Below, one piece after another: positions 9,266 to 17,573 of a DNA stretch of 64,000 nt (within the stretch, counting starts at the first letter, position 1; every line of letters begins with the position of its first letter). Both the position numbers and the translations under genes were made by a program. Below the pieces are notes generated by a model that saw nothing but the letters and a program-made list of their open reading frames with translations, ran no database searches and had not been told where the DNA came from. The DNA lies in the NCBI RefSeq assembly GCF_022206305.1, contig NZ_JAKOIW010000008.1, forward strand, positions 120,168-184,167. Direction: 5' to 3'. The stretch comes from Gordonia sp. 'Campus'. Its GTDB lineage: Bacteria > Actinomycetota > Actinomycetes > Mycobacteriales > Mycobacteriaceae.

Positions 9266-9910
9266 TCAGTCGCTGCCGAGCGCCGCGACGAGTTGCGCCG
9301 ACCACGTGTCGACGACCAGTGCTCGCCGGGCCGAGTCATCGGACAGGGTGTCCGCCAGACCCAGCCCGCGCGCCATGTCGAGTGTCGCCTGCACGAGCCG
9401 AAATCCGGTCTCGTCATCCGGGGACACCCCCATCGCCGCCATCGTGCGCTGGTGGGCCGCGCGGGCGAACTTCGCCTCGAGCGGCAGAATCATCCGCCGC
9501 AGTGCGGGATCGGATGCGGCTGCCGCCCACACCTGCAGCGCGGCTTTGAATTCGGTACCGGTGTAGACATCCACGGCCCGCTGCACGGCCCTGACGATCC
9601 GGGCGGGCGTGACCTGGTTCGCGGTCACCTCGTCCACCGGCTCCGACGAGGGGGTCGGGTCCACGCCGGCGGCCCGGGTCAGATCCTCGAAGACCTGCTC
9701 GAGCGCCGCCGTGATCAGGGCCTCCCTGGTCGGAAAGTGGTGTTGCGCCGCCCCTCGCGAGACCCCGGCGCGTTCGGCGACCGCAGCCACGGTCGCAGCC
9801 GCCCAGCCGTCGACGGCCAGCACGTCGACAGTCGACCGCAACAACCGCTCGCGCGTCAGGCGCGACCGTTCCTGTTGCGGCGAGCGGACATTCGCCGACG
9901 ACGTAGTCAA
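9266..9910 (-). CDS. TetR-family transcriptional regulator
   Basis: About 214 residues with an N-terminal TetR helix-turn-helix (TVAAVAERAGVSRGAAQHHFPTREAL, roughly residues 33-60) and a ligand-binding C-terminal domain. TTG at 9910 is the best start: it lies just after the acyl-CoA dehydrogenase stop and is preceded by GAGGCG. The frame continues upstream inside the dehydrogenase and is rejected there. As last gene of the acyl-CoA dehydrogenase operon it probably autoregulates it, likely through the palindrome at 13202-13219; an acyl-CoA ligand is plausible from family precedent. Confidence 0.88.
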   Translation of the reverse strand: MTTSSANVRSPQQERSRLTRERLLRSTVDVLAVDGWAAATVAAVAERAGVSRGAAQHHFPTREALITAALEQVFEDLTRAAGVDPTPSSEPVDEVTANQVTPARIVRAVQRAVDVYTGTEFKAALQVWAAAASDPALRRMILPLEAKFARAAHQRTMAAMGVSPDDETGFRLVQATLDMARGLGLADTLSDDSARRALVVDTWSAQLVAALGSD

Positions 9911-9918
9911 CTCACGCC

Positions 9919-11091
9919 TCAGTACGACTTCGGCAGTCCGAGGCTGGTCTGCGCCACGAAGTTGAGGATCATCTCCCGGCTCACCGGTGCGATGCGGGCG
10001 ATCCGGGCGAGGCTCAGCATCGGCGCCAACCCGTACTCGGTGGTCAACCCGTTGCCGCCCAGGGAGTGCACGGCCTGGTCGACAACCTTCACACACGCCT
10101 CCGCGGCAGCGTATTTCGCCATGTTGGCCGGTTCCGCGGCGCCCCAGTCGTCACCCTCGTCGTAGAGCGTCGCGGCCTTCTGCATCATCAGCTTGGCCAT
10201 CTCGAGCTCGACCTTGCCCTGCGCGAGCGGATGGGCGATCGCCTGGTGCGCGCCGATCGGCGTCTTCCACACCGTGCGTTCCTTCACATACGACACCGCC
10301 TTGTCGAGCGCGAAGCGACCCATCCCGACGGCCGAGGCCGCGGCCATGATCCGTTCCGGGTTGAGTCCCGCGAACAGCTGGCTGAGTGCGGCGTCCTCGG
10401 AGCCGACGAGCGCGTCCGCGGGCAGCCGCACGTCGTCGAGGAAGAGCTGGAACTGCTTTTCGGGGTTCTGCAGTTCCATGTCGATCATGGTGTAGGAGAA
10501 GTTCTCGGAGTCGGTCGGCACGATGAAGAGCGCGGGCTTGAGGTTGCCGGTCTTGGCGTCCTCGGTGCGCGCGACGATCAGCACCGCCTGCGCCTGGTCG
10601 ACGCCGGAGATGTAGACCTTCTGGCCGCTGAGCAGCCAGTCCGAACCGTCCCGGCGCGCCGTTGTGGTGATCTGATGAGAATTGGAGCCGGCGTCGGGTT
10701 CGGTGATGCCGAAGGCCATCGTGATCGACCCGTCGGCGAGACCCGGCAGCCAGCGCTGCTTCTGCTCGTCGGTGCCGAAACGCGCGATCACGTTGCCGCA
10801 GATGGCCGGTGAGACGACGAGCATCAGCAATCCGGTACCCGATGCGGCGATCTCCTCCATCACGATCGCCAGCTCGTACATACCGGCACCGCCGCCGCCG
10901 TACTCCTCGGGGAGATTGACGCCGATGAAACCGAGCTTGCCCGCCTCCGCCCACAATTCGTCGGTCTTGCGTCCGGTGCGGGCACATTCGCGGAAGTACT
11001 CCTGGCCGTACTTGGCCGCGAGTCCGGCCACCGCGGCGCGCAGCTCGGCACGCTCGGTGGTCTCCACGAACGGGTTGGTGTCCACGGTCAT
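9919..11091 (-). CDS. Acyl-CoA dehydrogenase
   Basis: FAD-dependent enzyme for the alpha,beta-dehydrogenation of an acyl-CoA thioester, 390 residues. The conserved FAD-contact motif FGITEPDAGSNS is at about residues 127-138, followed by LLSGQKVYISG. The C-terminal GGNGLTTEYGLAPM loop is in the usual place of the catalytic glutamate. It lies 57 bases downstream of a second acyl-CoA dehydrogenase and nearly abuts the TetR gene. Tandem dehydrogenases can form heteromeric enzymes in actinobacterial steroid catabolism; whether these two do so is unknown. Confidence 0.93.
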   Translation of the reverse strand: MTVDTNPFVETTERAELRAAVAGLAAKYGQEYFRECARTGRKTDELWAEAGKLGFIGVNLPEEYGGGGAGMYELAIVMEEIAASGTGLLMLVVSPAICGNVIARFGTDEQKQRWLPGLADGSITMAFGITEPDAGSNSHQITTTARRDGSDWLLSGQKVYISGVDQAQAVLIVARTEDAKTGNLKPALFIVPTDSENFSYTMIDMELQNPEKQFQLFLDDVRLPADALVGSEDAALSQLFAGLNPERIMAAASAVGMGRFALDKAVSYVKERTVWKTPIGAHQAIAHPLAQGKVELEMAKLMMQKAATLYDEGDDWGAAEPANMAKYAAAEACVKVVDQAVHSLGGNGLTTEYGLAPMLSLARIARIAPVSREMILNFVAQTSLGLPKSY

Positions 11092-11148
11092 CTCGATGCT
11101 CCCTGCTCTAGGCTTCGATGTGCTTCGTACTGGCGGTGGTTCGCACGC

Positions 11149-12315
11149 TCAGGCCTGGTAGCCGAGGCGTTTGGCGGCGAGGCCGTTCAAGATCTCGGTG
11201 GTGCCTCCGCCGATCCCGATGATGCGCATGTCGCGATACTGTCGCTCGACCTCGGTGCCGGTCATGTAGCCGAGACCGCCGTGGAGCTGAACCGCCTTGT
11301 CCGCGACCCACTCTCCGACCTCGACCGCGGTGTTCTTGGCGAAGCACACCTCGGCGATCAGGTCGTCGGTGGACGTGACCTTTCGTTCGACGAGTGCGCG
11401 CGTGTAGGTGCGCGCGATGTCGATGCGCCGCGCCATGTCGACCAGCGTGTCCTGCACCGACTGCCGTGCGATGAGGGGTTTGCCGAAGGTCTGCCGGTCG
11501 CGCGTCCACTGGAGGGTCAGGTCGAGGCAGCGCTGCGCGCTGGCGTACGCCTGTACGGCGAGGCCGGACCGCTCGGTGACGAAAGCGGTTGCGATCTGGG
11601 CGAAGCCGGAGTTCTCCGGGCCGACGAGATTGGTGACGGGCACCCGCGCGTCGACGAAGGACAACTCCGCGGTGTCCGAGCTCCGCCAGCCCATCTTGTC
11701 CAGCTTCCGCGTGACGGTGAACCCCGGTGTGTCCTTCTCGACCACCAGCAGGGAGACGCCGCCGGCTCCGGGACCGCCGGTGCGGACGGCGACGACGACG
11801 AAATCTGCCCGGACCGCCGAGGTGATGTACGTCTTGGAGCCGTTGACGACGTAGTGGTCACCGTCGCGGTCGGCTCTGGTCGTCAGATGGCCGACGTCAC
11901 TTCCGCCGCCGGGTTCGGTGATCGCGAGGCTGCCGATCTTCTCCCCGGCCAGCGTGGGTCGGACCCAGCGGTCGATCTGGTCCGGGTCACCCGCCGCGAT
12001 CAGGTGCGGCAATGCGATGCCGTGGGTGAACAGCGACGCGAACACTCCGCCTGCCGCACCCGCGTAGTGCAGTTCCTCACCGAGGATCGTGGTGTCGATC
12101 AGATCGCCACCGGACCCGCCGACCTCCTCCGGGACACCGAGGCCGAACAACCCCAGCTTCGCGGCCTCCACGTGCAGTTCGCGCGGGATGAGGCCGTCCC
12201 GCTCCCAGTCGTCTTGGTGCGGGAGGATGTGCTTGTCGACGAATCGGCGCACGGTGGAACGCAATTCGAGGCGCTCCGGGGTTTCCCAGATCGGGTTCGC
12301 GATGGGCACAGGCAT
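11149..12315 (-). CDS. Acyl-CoA dehydrogenase
   Basis: Second FAD-dependent acyl-CoA dehydrogenase of the operon, 388 residues from ATG 12315 (MPVPIANPIWETPERL) with GGAGA just upstream. Motifs are LAITEPGGGSDVGH, VNGSKTYITS, DRQTFGKPL, and the C-terminal HGGLGYMTGTEVERQYRD then GGTTEILNG. Its sequence is clearly different from its neighbour, so this is not a recent duplication. The open frame upstream of 12315 overlaps the next gene and has no homology. Substrate unknown; branched-chain or terpenoid acyl-CoA is possible given the neighbours. Confidence 0.93.
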   Translation of the reverse strand: MPVPIANPIWETPERLELRSTVRRFVDKHILPHQDDWERDGLIPRELHVEAAKLGLFGLGVPEEVGGSGGDLIDTTILGEELHYAGAAGGVFASLFTHGIALPHLIAAGDPDQIDRWVRPTLAGEKIGSLAITEPGGGSDVGHLTTRADRDGDHYVVNGSKTYITSAVRADFVVVAVRTGGPGAGGVSLLVVEKDTPGFTVTRKLDKMGWRSSDTAELSFVDARVPVTNLVGPENSGFAQIATAFVTERSGLAVQAYASAQRCLDLTLQWTRDRQTFGKPLIARQSVQDTLVDMARRIDIARTYTRALVERKVTSTDDLIAEVCFAKNTAVEVGEWVADKAVQLHGGLGYMTGTEVERQYRDMRIIGIGGGTTEILNGLAAKRLGYQA

Positions 12316-12365
12316 TCTCCAGTCGGTCGGGGTCCGGGAGGTGGATGGGGTGGGTCGGTCCGGGA

Positions 12366-13172
12366 TCAGCTCGATCGCGGTTCGCGTCCGCGGCCGGGCG
12401 GCCCCGCGAAACACTGCGCGATGGACGACCATTCGACGGCGTCGGGCCCGGTCAGTTCGAGCTGTAGATCGGCGAGCGCGCGGCGCTGCGTCACGAGTTG
12501 GCAGAAGTCGAGTGCGGGTCCGCGGACCGCGTTCGACGCGTCGGCCGGACCCCACGTCCACCGCTCGCCCGACGGAGCGGTGAGTGCGTAGTGGAACGGC
12601 TCGGCCGGTGGGGTCCGGCCGTTGACCATGTAGGCGAAGTCCCGGGTCCGCACGCCGATGTGAGCCACACTGCGGATCCGGTCGGTCGGCAACACGGTGA
12701 CACCGAGCGCGTCGGCGATGTCGAGACCGTGCGCCCAGGTCTCCATGAGGCGTGCGGTGGCCATCGAGGCCGCGGACATCGGCGGACCGAACCACGGGAT
12801 CTTGGTGCCGGACGGTACTTCCCGCAGAGCATCGGCGAGCCGCGTGCGAGCCGATCGCCACCTGGCGAGGATCTCGTCCGTCGGCGCTGCCGCTCCGCTC
12901 TCCGCGGCATCGTCGACGTAGCTCTCCGGGTTGTTCGACGCGGCCTCGGTGAGCAGCCGGGCGAACTCGTCGGGATCGGCTGCGGCGGTGGTCGCCACTT
13001 CGTCGGTCCATGCGAGGTGGGCGATCTGGTGGGCGATGCTCCAGCCGGGCGCAGGCGTCAGGGTGGCCCACCCGGCGTCGTCGAGGTCGGCCACCAGCGC
13101 GTCGAGCTGGGCGGATTCGGCCTCGAGATCGGCCACGACGCCGACCACTGCGGCTTGTCCATCGGAAGGCAT
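12366..13172 (-). CDS. TIGR03084-type metal-binding / maleylpyruvate-isomerase-like protein
   Basis: 268-residue member of the actinobacterial DinB/mycothiol-dependent maleylpyruvate-isomerase superfamily. It has the N-terminal helical-bundle signature ([19 protein letters not shown], with His residues typical of metal ligands) and a later [15 protein letters not shown] motif. Members of the TIGR03084 branch have no established reaction; they often sit with acyl-CoA dehydrogenases and CoA ligases. It is the first gene of the minus-strand operon running to the TetR gene, and its promoter region carries the perfect palindrome at 13202-13219. Confidence 0.82.
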   Translation of the reverse strand: MPSDGQAAVVGVVADLEAESAQLDALVADLDDAGWATLTPAPGWSIAHQIAHLAWTDEVATTAAADPDEFARLLTEAASNNPESYVDDAAESGAAAPTDEILARWRSARTRLADALREVPSGTKIPWFGPPMSAASMATARLMETWAHGLDIADALGVTVLPTDRIRSVAHIGVRTRDFAYMVNGRTPPAEPFHYALTAPSGERWTWGPADASNAVRGPALDFCQLVTQRRALADLQLELTGPDAVEWSSIAQCFAGPPGRGREPRSS

Positions 13173-13201
13173 GCGCTCAGCCTCACACAGGGTTCCAGAA
13201 G

Positions 13202-13219
13202 AATCAAGCGCGCTTGATT
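13202..13219. promoter_or_regulatory. 18-bp perfect palindromic operator
   Basis: AATCAAGCGCGCTTGATT is its own reverse complement. It lies 29 bases upstream of the first start codon of the acyl-CoA dehydrogenase operon, overlapping the expected promoter. Length and AT-rich ends are typical of TetR operators, and a TetR gene is the last gene of the same operon. It resembles KstR2 boxes (CAAG..CTTG), but its 4-base spacer differs from the 2-base spacer of the published motif as I recall it. Confidence 0.7.
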
Positions 13220-13236
13220 GTTTTCAGGCCGGCCTG

Positions 13237-13261
13237 CCCGGCCGTCGCGACGACGGCCGGG
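13237..13261. terminator. Hairpin terminator after the thioesterase gene
   Basis: CCCGGCCGTCG-CGA-CGACGGCCGGG: perfect 11-bp arms with a 3-base loop, 8 bases past the thioesterase stop codon on the minus strand. It separates that transcript from the downstream operon. Confidence 0.75.
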
Positions 13262-13268
13262 AGACCGC

Positions 13269-14177
13269 TCAGGAATAGAGGACGTCGACGGTCGCGCGAC
13301 TGAGTAGCACGTCGTCGTACGACATCATCGTGGCCTCGAAGGAGGAGATCCGGCGGCCGGTCTTGATCGGCACGACCTCCACGACCACCTCACTGCCGTC
13401 CACCGCGGGCGACCGGTAGAAGCCGATCGACATGTCTCCGATGGAGTACCCCTGCCCGGCGCCTGCATGGAGATGCCCGGCGTAGGAGGACGCCTGACCG
13501 ACGATCGTGGCGATCACCCCGCCGTGCATCGTGCCGAACATGTTGCCCATCCACGGATCGGTCGCGCTGCGGAACCGGATACCGGAGTCGCGTTCGGTGG
13601 CCGCGTCGAGGATCTCCACCCGGCCGTTCAGAAGCGTCGCCAGCGGCCCGGGCTCGCGCATCTTGTTCGCGATCTCGTCGATCACCTGACGTCCGGACAC
13701 CGAGCCGGGGATCGGCGCGGGCAGCGCCACGCCGTGATCGGCCGCGCACGTGGGCGGCGCCACGCCGAGCTTGGTCGACGGCGAGTCCCCGGTGAGCGCA
13801 CGACCCACGCGGACGTTGCGCGCGGCCCCCATGCAGCAGCGCCCGTCCCCGCCGCGGATCTCCACCGACGTGGAACCCCAGCTGTCGTCGTGCATCGCCA
13901 CCTCCGCCGTCGCGGTGAGGGTCTCGCCCACCCGGGCGCGCCCGTGCGTCGACATCGACAACCGCGCCTGCAGCGTCGCGGCCGCGGGGTCGTCGTGGAC
14001 ACGATGGAACGGGATGCCGCCGCAGTGATCGAACAGGACCGCGAGCGCGGGCAACTCGATGAGTCCACGGTGATCGGCGAACTGCGCACACAGCTCCTGG
14101 GTGGCACGCACCCCGGTTTCCGACACGGAGATGTCGCCGACGTGAAATGCGGACAGTGGGTCGTACGGCTCGCTCAT
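13269..14177 (-). CDS. PaaI-like tandem hotdog thioesterase
   Basis: 302-residue protein with two hotdog domains, roughly residues 25-140 and 170-300. The second carries the PaaI-type motif MFGTMHGGVIATIVGQA, with the glycine-rich turn that contacts the CoA thioester. The first lacks an obvious active-site equivalent and may be structural. The expected reaction is hydrolysis of an acyl-CoA to the free acid and CoA. It is monocistronic: a hairpin follows it and the divergent exported-protein gene precedes it. Substrate unknown, though it sits between acyl-CoA dehydrogenases and an acyl-CoA ligase. Confidence 0.82.
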   Translation of the reverse strand: MSEPYDPLSAFHVGDISVSETGVRATQELCAQFADHRGLIELPALAVLFDHCGGIPFHRVHDDPAAATLQARLSMSTHGRARVGETLTATAEVAMHDDSWGSTSVEIRGGDGRCCMGAARNVRVGRALTGDSPSTKLGVAPPTCAADHGVALPAPIPGSVSGRQVIDEIANKMREPGPLATLLNGRVEILDAATERDSGIRFRSATDPWMGNMFGTMHGGVIATIVGQASSYAGHLHAGAGQGYSIGDMSIGFYRSPAVDGSEVVVEVVPIKTGRRISSFEATMMSYDDVLLSRATVDVLYS

Positions 14178-14282
14178 GAATTCCCTTCTATCAGCGATGA
14201 GCAGCCGATCTCACATTGGAGAGTCGAACATCACTCCCGTACTCTGACCGGGTACGTGTGTCCGAAGTGACGGGAGAGACAG

Positions 14283-14744
14283 ATGCGACGCAAGGCTGTG
14301 GCAACACTCGGGGCGATTGCGGCAGTGGGAGCGCTCGCCATGGGAGCCGCGGACGCGCAGGCGGTTCCGGCGGAACGAGCCCTCAGCGTGGAGCAGGTCC
14401 CCAACGCCGGGGTCACCATCGACTCGAACCGGGTCACCGGCGGGTTCGCGGCCGGCATCCTGGCCTCGGCGATCGAGCCGGGTGTCACCCGGATCGCGCT
14501 CAACACGACGCCGACCGAGGCATGCGCGACCAACCTCGCCGGCGCGCGCGTCGGCATCTCGTGGAGCAACACCACCACCGGGACCTCCGGCGACGAGGTG
14601 TTCGCCGCGTGCACCGACGGCCGACCCTCCGACGGCGTCGACGTCGTGACCGGAACGGGTTCCATCGAGTTCACGACGACGATCCTCGGCAAGGGCGATC
14701 AGACCTTCACGGTGGTCCCCGGCAGCGGCTCCTTCACTCGCTGA
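14283..14744 (+). CDS. Small exported protein of unknown function
   Basis: 153 residues with a clear Sec signal peptide: a charged start (MRRKAV), a hydrophobic core (ATLGAIAAVGALAMGA) and a likely cleavage site after ADAQA near residue 27. The mature part is rich in Gly, Thr and Ser, has two cysteines that could form a disulfide, and looks beta-rich. I recognise no family. Similar short exported proteins are common in mycolic-acid actinobacteria. It is followed 6 bases later by a strong terminator, so it is probably a single-gene transcript. Confidence 0.75.
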   Translation: MRRKAVATLGAIAAVGALAMGAADAQAVPAERALSVEQVPNAGVTIDSNRVTGGFAAGILASAIEPGVTRIALNTTPTEACATNLAGARVGISWSNTTTGTSGDEVFAACTDGRPSDGVDVVTGTGSIEFTTTILGKGDQTFTVVPGSGSFTR

Positions 14745-14750
14745 TCAGCA

Positions 14751-14780
14751 CGGCCGGGGACGCGTCGCCGTCCCCGGCCG
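14751..14780. terminator. Hairpin terminator of the exported-protein gene
   Basis: CGGCCGGGGACG-CGTCGC-CGTCCCCGGCCG: perfect 12-bp arms with a 6-base loop, immediately downstream of the stop codon. Confidence 0.82.
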
Positions 14781-14821
14781 AAGCATCAGTAGACAATTCC
14801 GCAAATCTGTACACACGCCGG

Positions 14822-14835
14822 GTGAACACGTTCTA
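14822..14835. promoter_or_regulatory. KstR-like operator upstream of the acyl-CoA ligase
   Basis: GTGAACACGTTCTA matches the KstR consensus TnnAACnnGTTnnA at all fixed positions except the first T. It ends 11 bases before the ligase start codon, so a bound repressor would block transcription. Near-identical boxes occur at 38116-38153 and 59298-59311. Confidence 0.6.
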
Positions 14836-14846
14836 GATTTGGCCGC

Positions 14847-16436
14847 ATGGCCGAGACAGTCACCCAACTCCTGCACGAGCGCGCCGACGACGACAACCTC
14901 GCGATCACATACGAGGGTCGCCAGTGGACGTGGCGTGAATACATCCACGACGCCGGCCGGTATGCGTCGGCGATCCTCGGCGTCGCCGACCCGTCCCGGC
15001 CGATGCATGTGGGGGTGCTCCTCGGGAACACACCCGACATGCTGCTGGCCCTGGCGGCCGGCGCACTCGGCGGTTACGTGACGGCCGGTATCAACAACAC
15101 CCGCCGCGGCGACGGCCTCGCCGCCGACATCCTGCGTGCCGACTGTCAGATCCTGGTCACCGACGCCGACCACCGGGCCCTTCTCGACGGACTGGATCTG
15201 CCCGGCGTGACCGTACTCGACACCTCCACCCCGCAGTGGTCGGACATGCTCTCCGGCGCAGGCGAATTGGCCCCGCATTCGGTACCGGGTGCGATGGACA
15301 CCTTCATGCTGATCTTCACCTCCGGCACCAGCGGAAATCCCAAACCGGTGCAGTTCGCGCACATGATGATGCCCTTCGCGGGCCCGGTGCTCGCCGACAA
15401 GTACGACATCGGCCCGGGGGACGTCTGCTACCTGTCGATGCCGCTGTTCCACAGTGCCGCGCTCATGGGCGGGTACTGCGTCGCACTCTGCGGCGGTGCC
15501 GCGATCGCGCCGGCCAAGTTCTCCGCATCGACATTCCTCGACGACATCCGCCGATACAACGCCACCTACATGAACTACGTCGGCAAACCGCTTGCCTACA
15601 TCCTCGCGACCGAACCGAAGCCCGACGACGCCGACAACCCCCTGCGCGTGGCCTTCGGCAACGAGGCCACCGACCGCGACATCGACGATTTCTCCGAACG
15701 GTTCGGCTGTACGGTGTGGGACGGCTTCGGTTCCACCGAGCTGGCCATCATCATCACGCGCGAACCGGGCACCCCGCACGGATCGATCGGCAAGGGTTTT
15801 CCCAATGTGGCCGTGTACAACTCGGCGACGATGACCGAGTGTCCGCGAGCGGAATTCGACGCCAGCGGGGCGCTGTCCAACTCCGACGACGCCATCGGCG
15901 AACTCGTGAACATCGAGGGGGGCGGAATGTTCATGGGTTACTACAACGACTCCGAGGCGACCGACGAGCGACTCCGCAACGGGATGTACTGGTCCGGCGA
16001 CCTCGCCTACAAGGATGCCGACGGTTGGATCTACCTGGCCGGACGAACCGGCGACTGGATGCGAGTCGACGGCGAGAACATCGCCGCGGGACCGATCGAG
16101 CGCATCCTGCTGCGCATCCCGGAGATCAACAGGGTTGCCGTGTATGCCGTTCCCGACGAGCACGTCGGCGACGCGGTGATGGCCGCTGTGGTGCTCCAGG
16201 ACGATGCCGAACTCACCCCCGAATCCTTCGCCGAACAGCTCGCCGCACAGGCGGACCTGTCGCCCAAGGCGTGGCCCTCGTTCGTACGCATCGCCGACGA
16301 TCTGCCCTCGACCGCGACCAACAAGATCCTCAAGCGCGCACTCAAGGCAGAGGGGGCCACCGCGGGCGCGGGCACCCTGTGGGTCCGCGAACCACGAACG
16401 CGCGTCTATCGAGAAGCCGTCGGCGCCAGCGCATGA
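14847..16436 (+). CDS. Acyl-CoA synthetase (FadD17-like AMP-binding ligase)
   Basis: ATP-dependent ligase forming an acyl-CoA through an acyl-adenylate, 529 residues. ANL-superfamily motifs in order are FTSGTSGNPKP (phosphate-binding loop, around residue 155), DGFGSTE (adenine region), YWSGDLAYKD, DWMRVDGENI and the C-terminal NKILKRALK with the catalytic lysine region. By overall form it resembles the FadD1/FadD17 group, some of which activate steroid side-chain acids; this is moderate. A KstR-like box directly upstream supports a sterol or lipid link. The ATG of the next gene overlaps its stop codon. Confidence 0.9.
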   Translation: MAETVTQLLHERADDDNLAITYEGRQWTWREYIHDAGRYASAILGVADPSRPMHVGVLLGNTPDMLLALAAGALGGYVTAGINNTRRGDGLAADILRADCQILVTDADHRALLDGLDLPGVTVLDTSTPQWSDMLSGAGELAPHSVPGAMDTFMLIFTSGTSGNPKPVQFAHMMMPFAGPVLADKYDIGPGDVCYLSMPLFHSAALMGGYCVALCGGAAIAPAKFSASTFLDDIRRYNATYMNYVGKPLAYILATEPKPDDADNPLRVAFGNEATDRDIDDFSERFGCTVWDGFGSTELAIIITREPGTPHGSIGKGFPNVAVYNSATMTECPRAEFDASGALSNSDDAIGELVNIEGGGMFMGYYNDSEATDERLRNGMYWSGDLAYKDADGWIYLAGRTGDWMRVDGENIAAGPIERILLRIPEINRVAVYAVPDEHVGDAVMAAVVLQDDAELTPESFAEQLAAQADLSPKAWPSFVRIADDLPSTATNKILKRALKAEGATAGAGTLWVREPRTRVYREAVGASA

Positions 16437-17557
16437 CGGACACCCAGATGTCCGAGCGCGATTCCCCGGCAGCCGAGGCGTCGTTGTTACCCGAGCTCGG
16501 CTACTACGCGCTCTCACGCCACCCGGTCGACCCGGCCGAGCTCGCGGAGGAGGCCCGGCTCGCCGATCGCGCCGGGTTCGGAGCCGCCTTCGTCTCCGAA
16601 CGCTTCAACGTCAAGGATGCGGCCGTACTCGCCGGCGGCCTCGCCGCGGTCACCACGCGAATGGGTGTTGCCACGGCCGCCACCAACCACAACACGCGAC
16701 ATCCGATCATCACCGCGTCGATGGGCGCCACCCTCTCGACGATGACCGGCGGCAGATTCGCCCTCGGTCTGGGACGCGGTTTCGCGGCGCAGTGGCAGGT
16801 GCTCGGCGTGCCCGATGTGACCAGTGCGCAACTCACCGACACCGTCGGTGTCCTGCGAACGCTGTGGCGTGGGGAGATGATCCTCGGACACGACGGCCCG
16901 CTCGGCAAGTACGACTACCTCAATCTGGGCGTCGCCGTGCCGCCGGTCCCCATCATGCTGGTGACCATGTCGCCCAACACCTTACGGCTGGCCGGCCGCA
17001 TCTCCGACGGGGTGGTGCTCCACACCTTCTTCTCCGACGAGGCGACCAGCACCGCGGTTCGAACCGTCCGCGACGCCGCCGAACAGGCCGGTCGGGATCC
17101 GGCGGCGATACGGATCTGGTCCGTGCTGGTAACTGTCCCCGACCATTTCGACGACGCGGACCGCCTGCGTCGCCTGTACGGGCGACTCGCGACCTATTTA
17201 CAGGGGTATCCGGATGTGCTGATGAGGGCCAACGGGTGGGACGTCGACGACCTCGACCGCGTCCGCAGCAGTGCGGCTTTCGCCGGAGCGCGCGGGCCGA
17301 TCGACGCCACCGCGACGGTCGAGGAACTCTCCGAGCTCGGCGGCGTCATCCCGGCGTCCTGGATCGCCGACAGCGCGGTCGGTGGCGCGGGAGACTGCGC
17401 GTCCGCGATCGCCCGGCAGTTCGAGCTCGGCGTCGACTCGGTCATCATGCACGGCGCGGCTCCGTCGGAGCTGCTGCCGGTGGTCGACGCCTATCGGGCG
17501 CTGCGACCCGACTTGCCTGCGCTGCACGCGAATCCGGGTGCGATCCACGCCCCGTGA
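16433..17557 (+). CDS. LLM-class (F420-type) flavin-dependent oxidoreductase
   Basis: TIM-barrel enzyme of the luciferase-like/F420-dependent class, 374 residues, most like the TIGR03857 group of actinobacteria. Visible are MGVATAATNHNTRHPI, the barrel-core GGRFALGLGRGF, and the C-terminal LGVDSVIMHG. The start ATG 16433 overlaps the ligase stop as ATGA, so the two are translationally coupled and probably act on the same acyl-CoA or its acid. Reaction unknown; members reduce double bonds or oxidise alcohols with deazaflavin F420. It ends 16 bases from the convergent SDR gene. Confidence 0.87.
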   Translation: MTDTQMSERDSPAAEASLLPELGYYALSRHPVDPAELAEEARLADRAGFGAAFVSERFNVKDAAVLAGGLAAVTTRMGVATAATNHNTRHPIITASMGATLSTMTGGRFALGLGRGFAAQWQVLGVPDVTSAQLTDTVGVLRTLWRGEMILGHDGPLGKYDYLNLGVAVPPVPIMLVTMSPNTLRLAGRISDGVVLHTFFSDEATSTAVRTVRDAAEQAGRDPAAIRIWSVLVTVPDHFDDADRLRRLYGRLATYLQGYPDVLMRANGWDVDDLDRVRSSAAFAGARGPIDATATVEELSELGGVIPASWIADSAVGGAGDCASAIARQFELGVDSVIMHGAAPSELLPVVDAYRALRPDLPALHANPGAIHAP

Positions 17558-17573
17558 TGGCGCCGGCTCCCGC

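Noticed and set aside
11149..13071. 640-codon acyl-CoA dehydrogenase
   Set aside because: The first 250 codons overlap the TIGR03084 gene antiphase and lack homology; ATG 12315 gives the normal family length.
13202..13219. KstR2 operator
   Set aside because: The CAAG/CTTG halves are four bases apart, whereas the published KstR2 motif as I recall it has two; kept only as a TetR-type palindrome.
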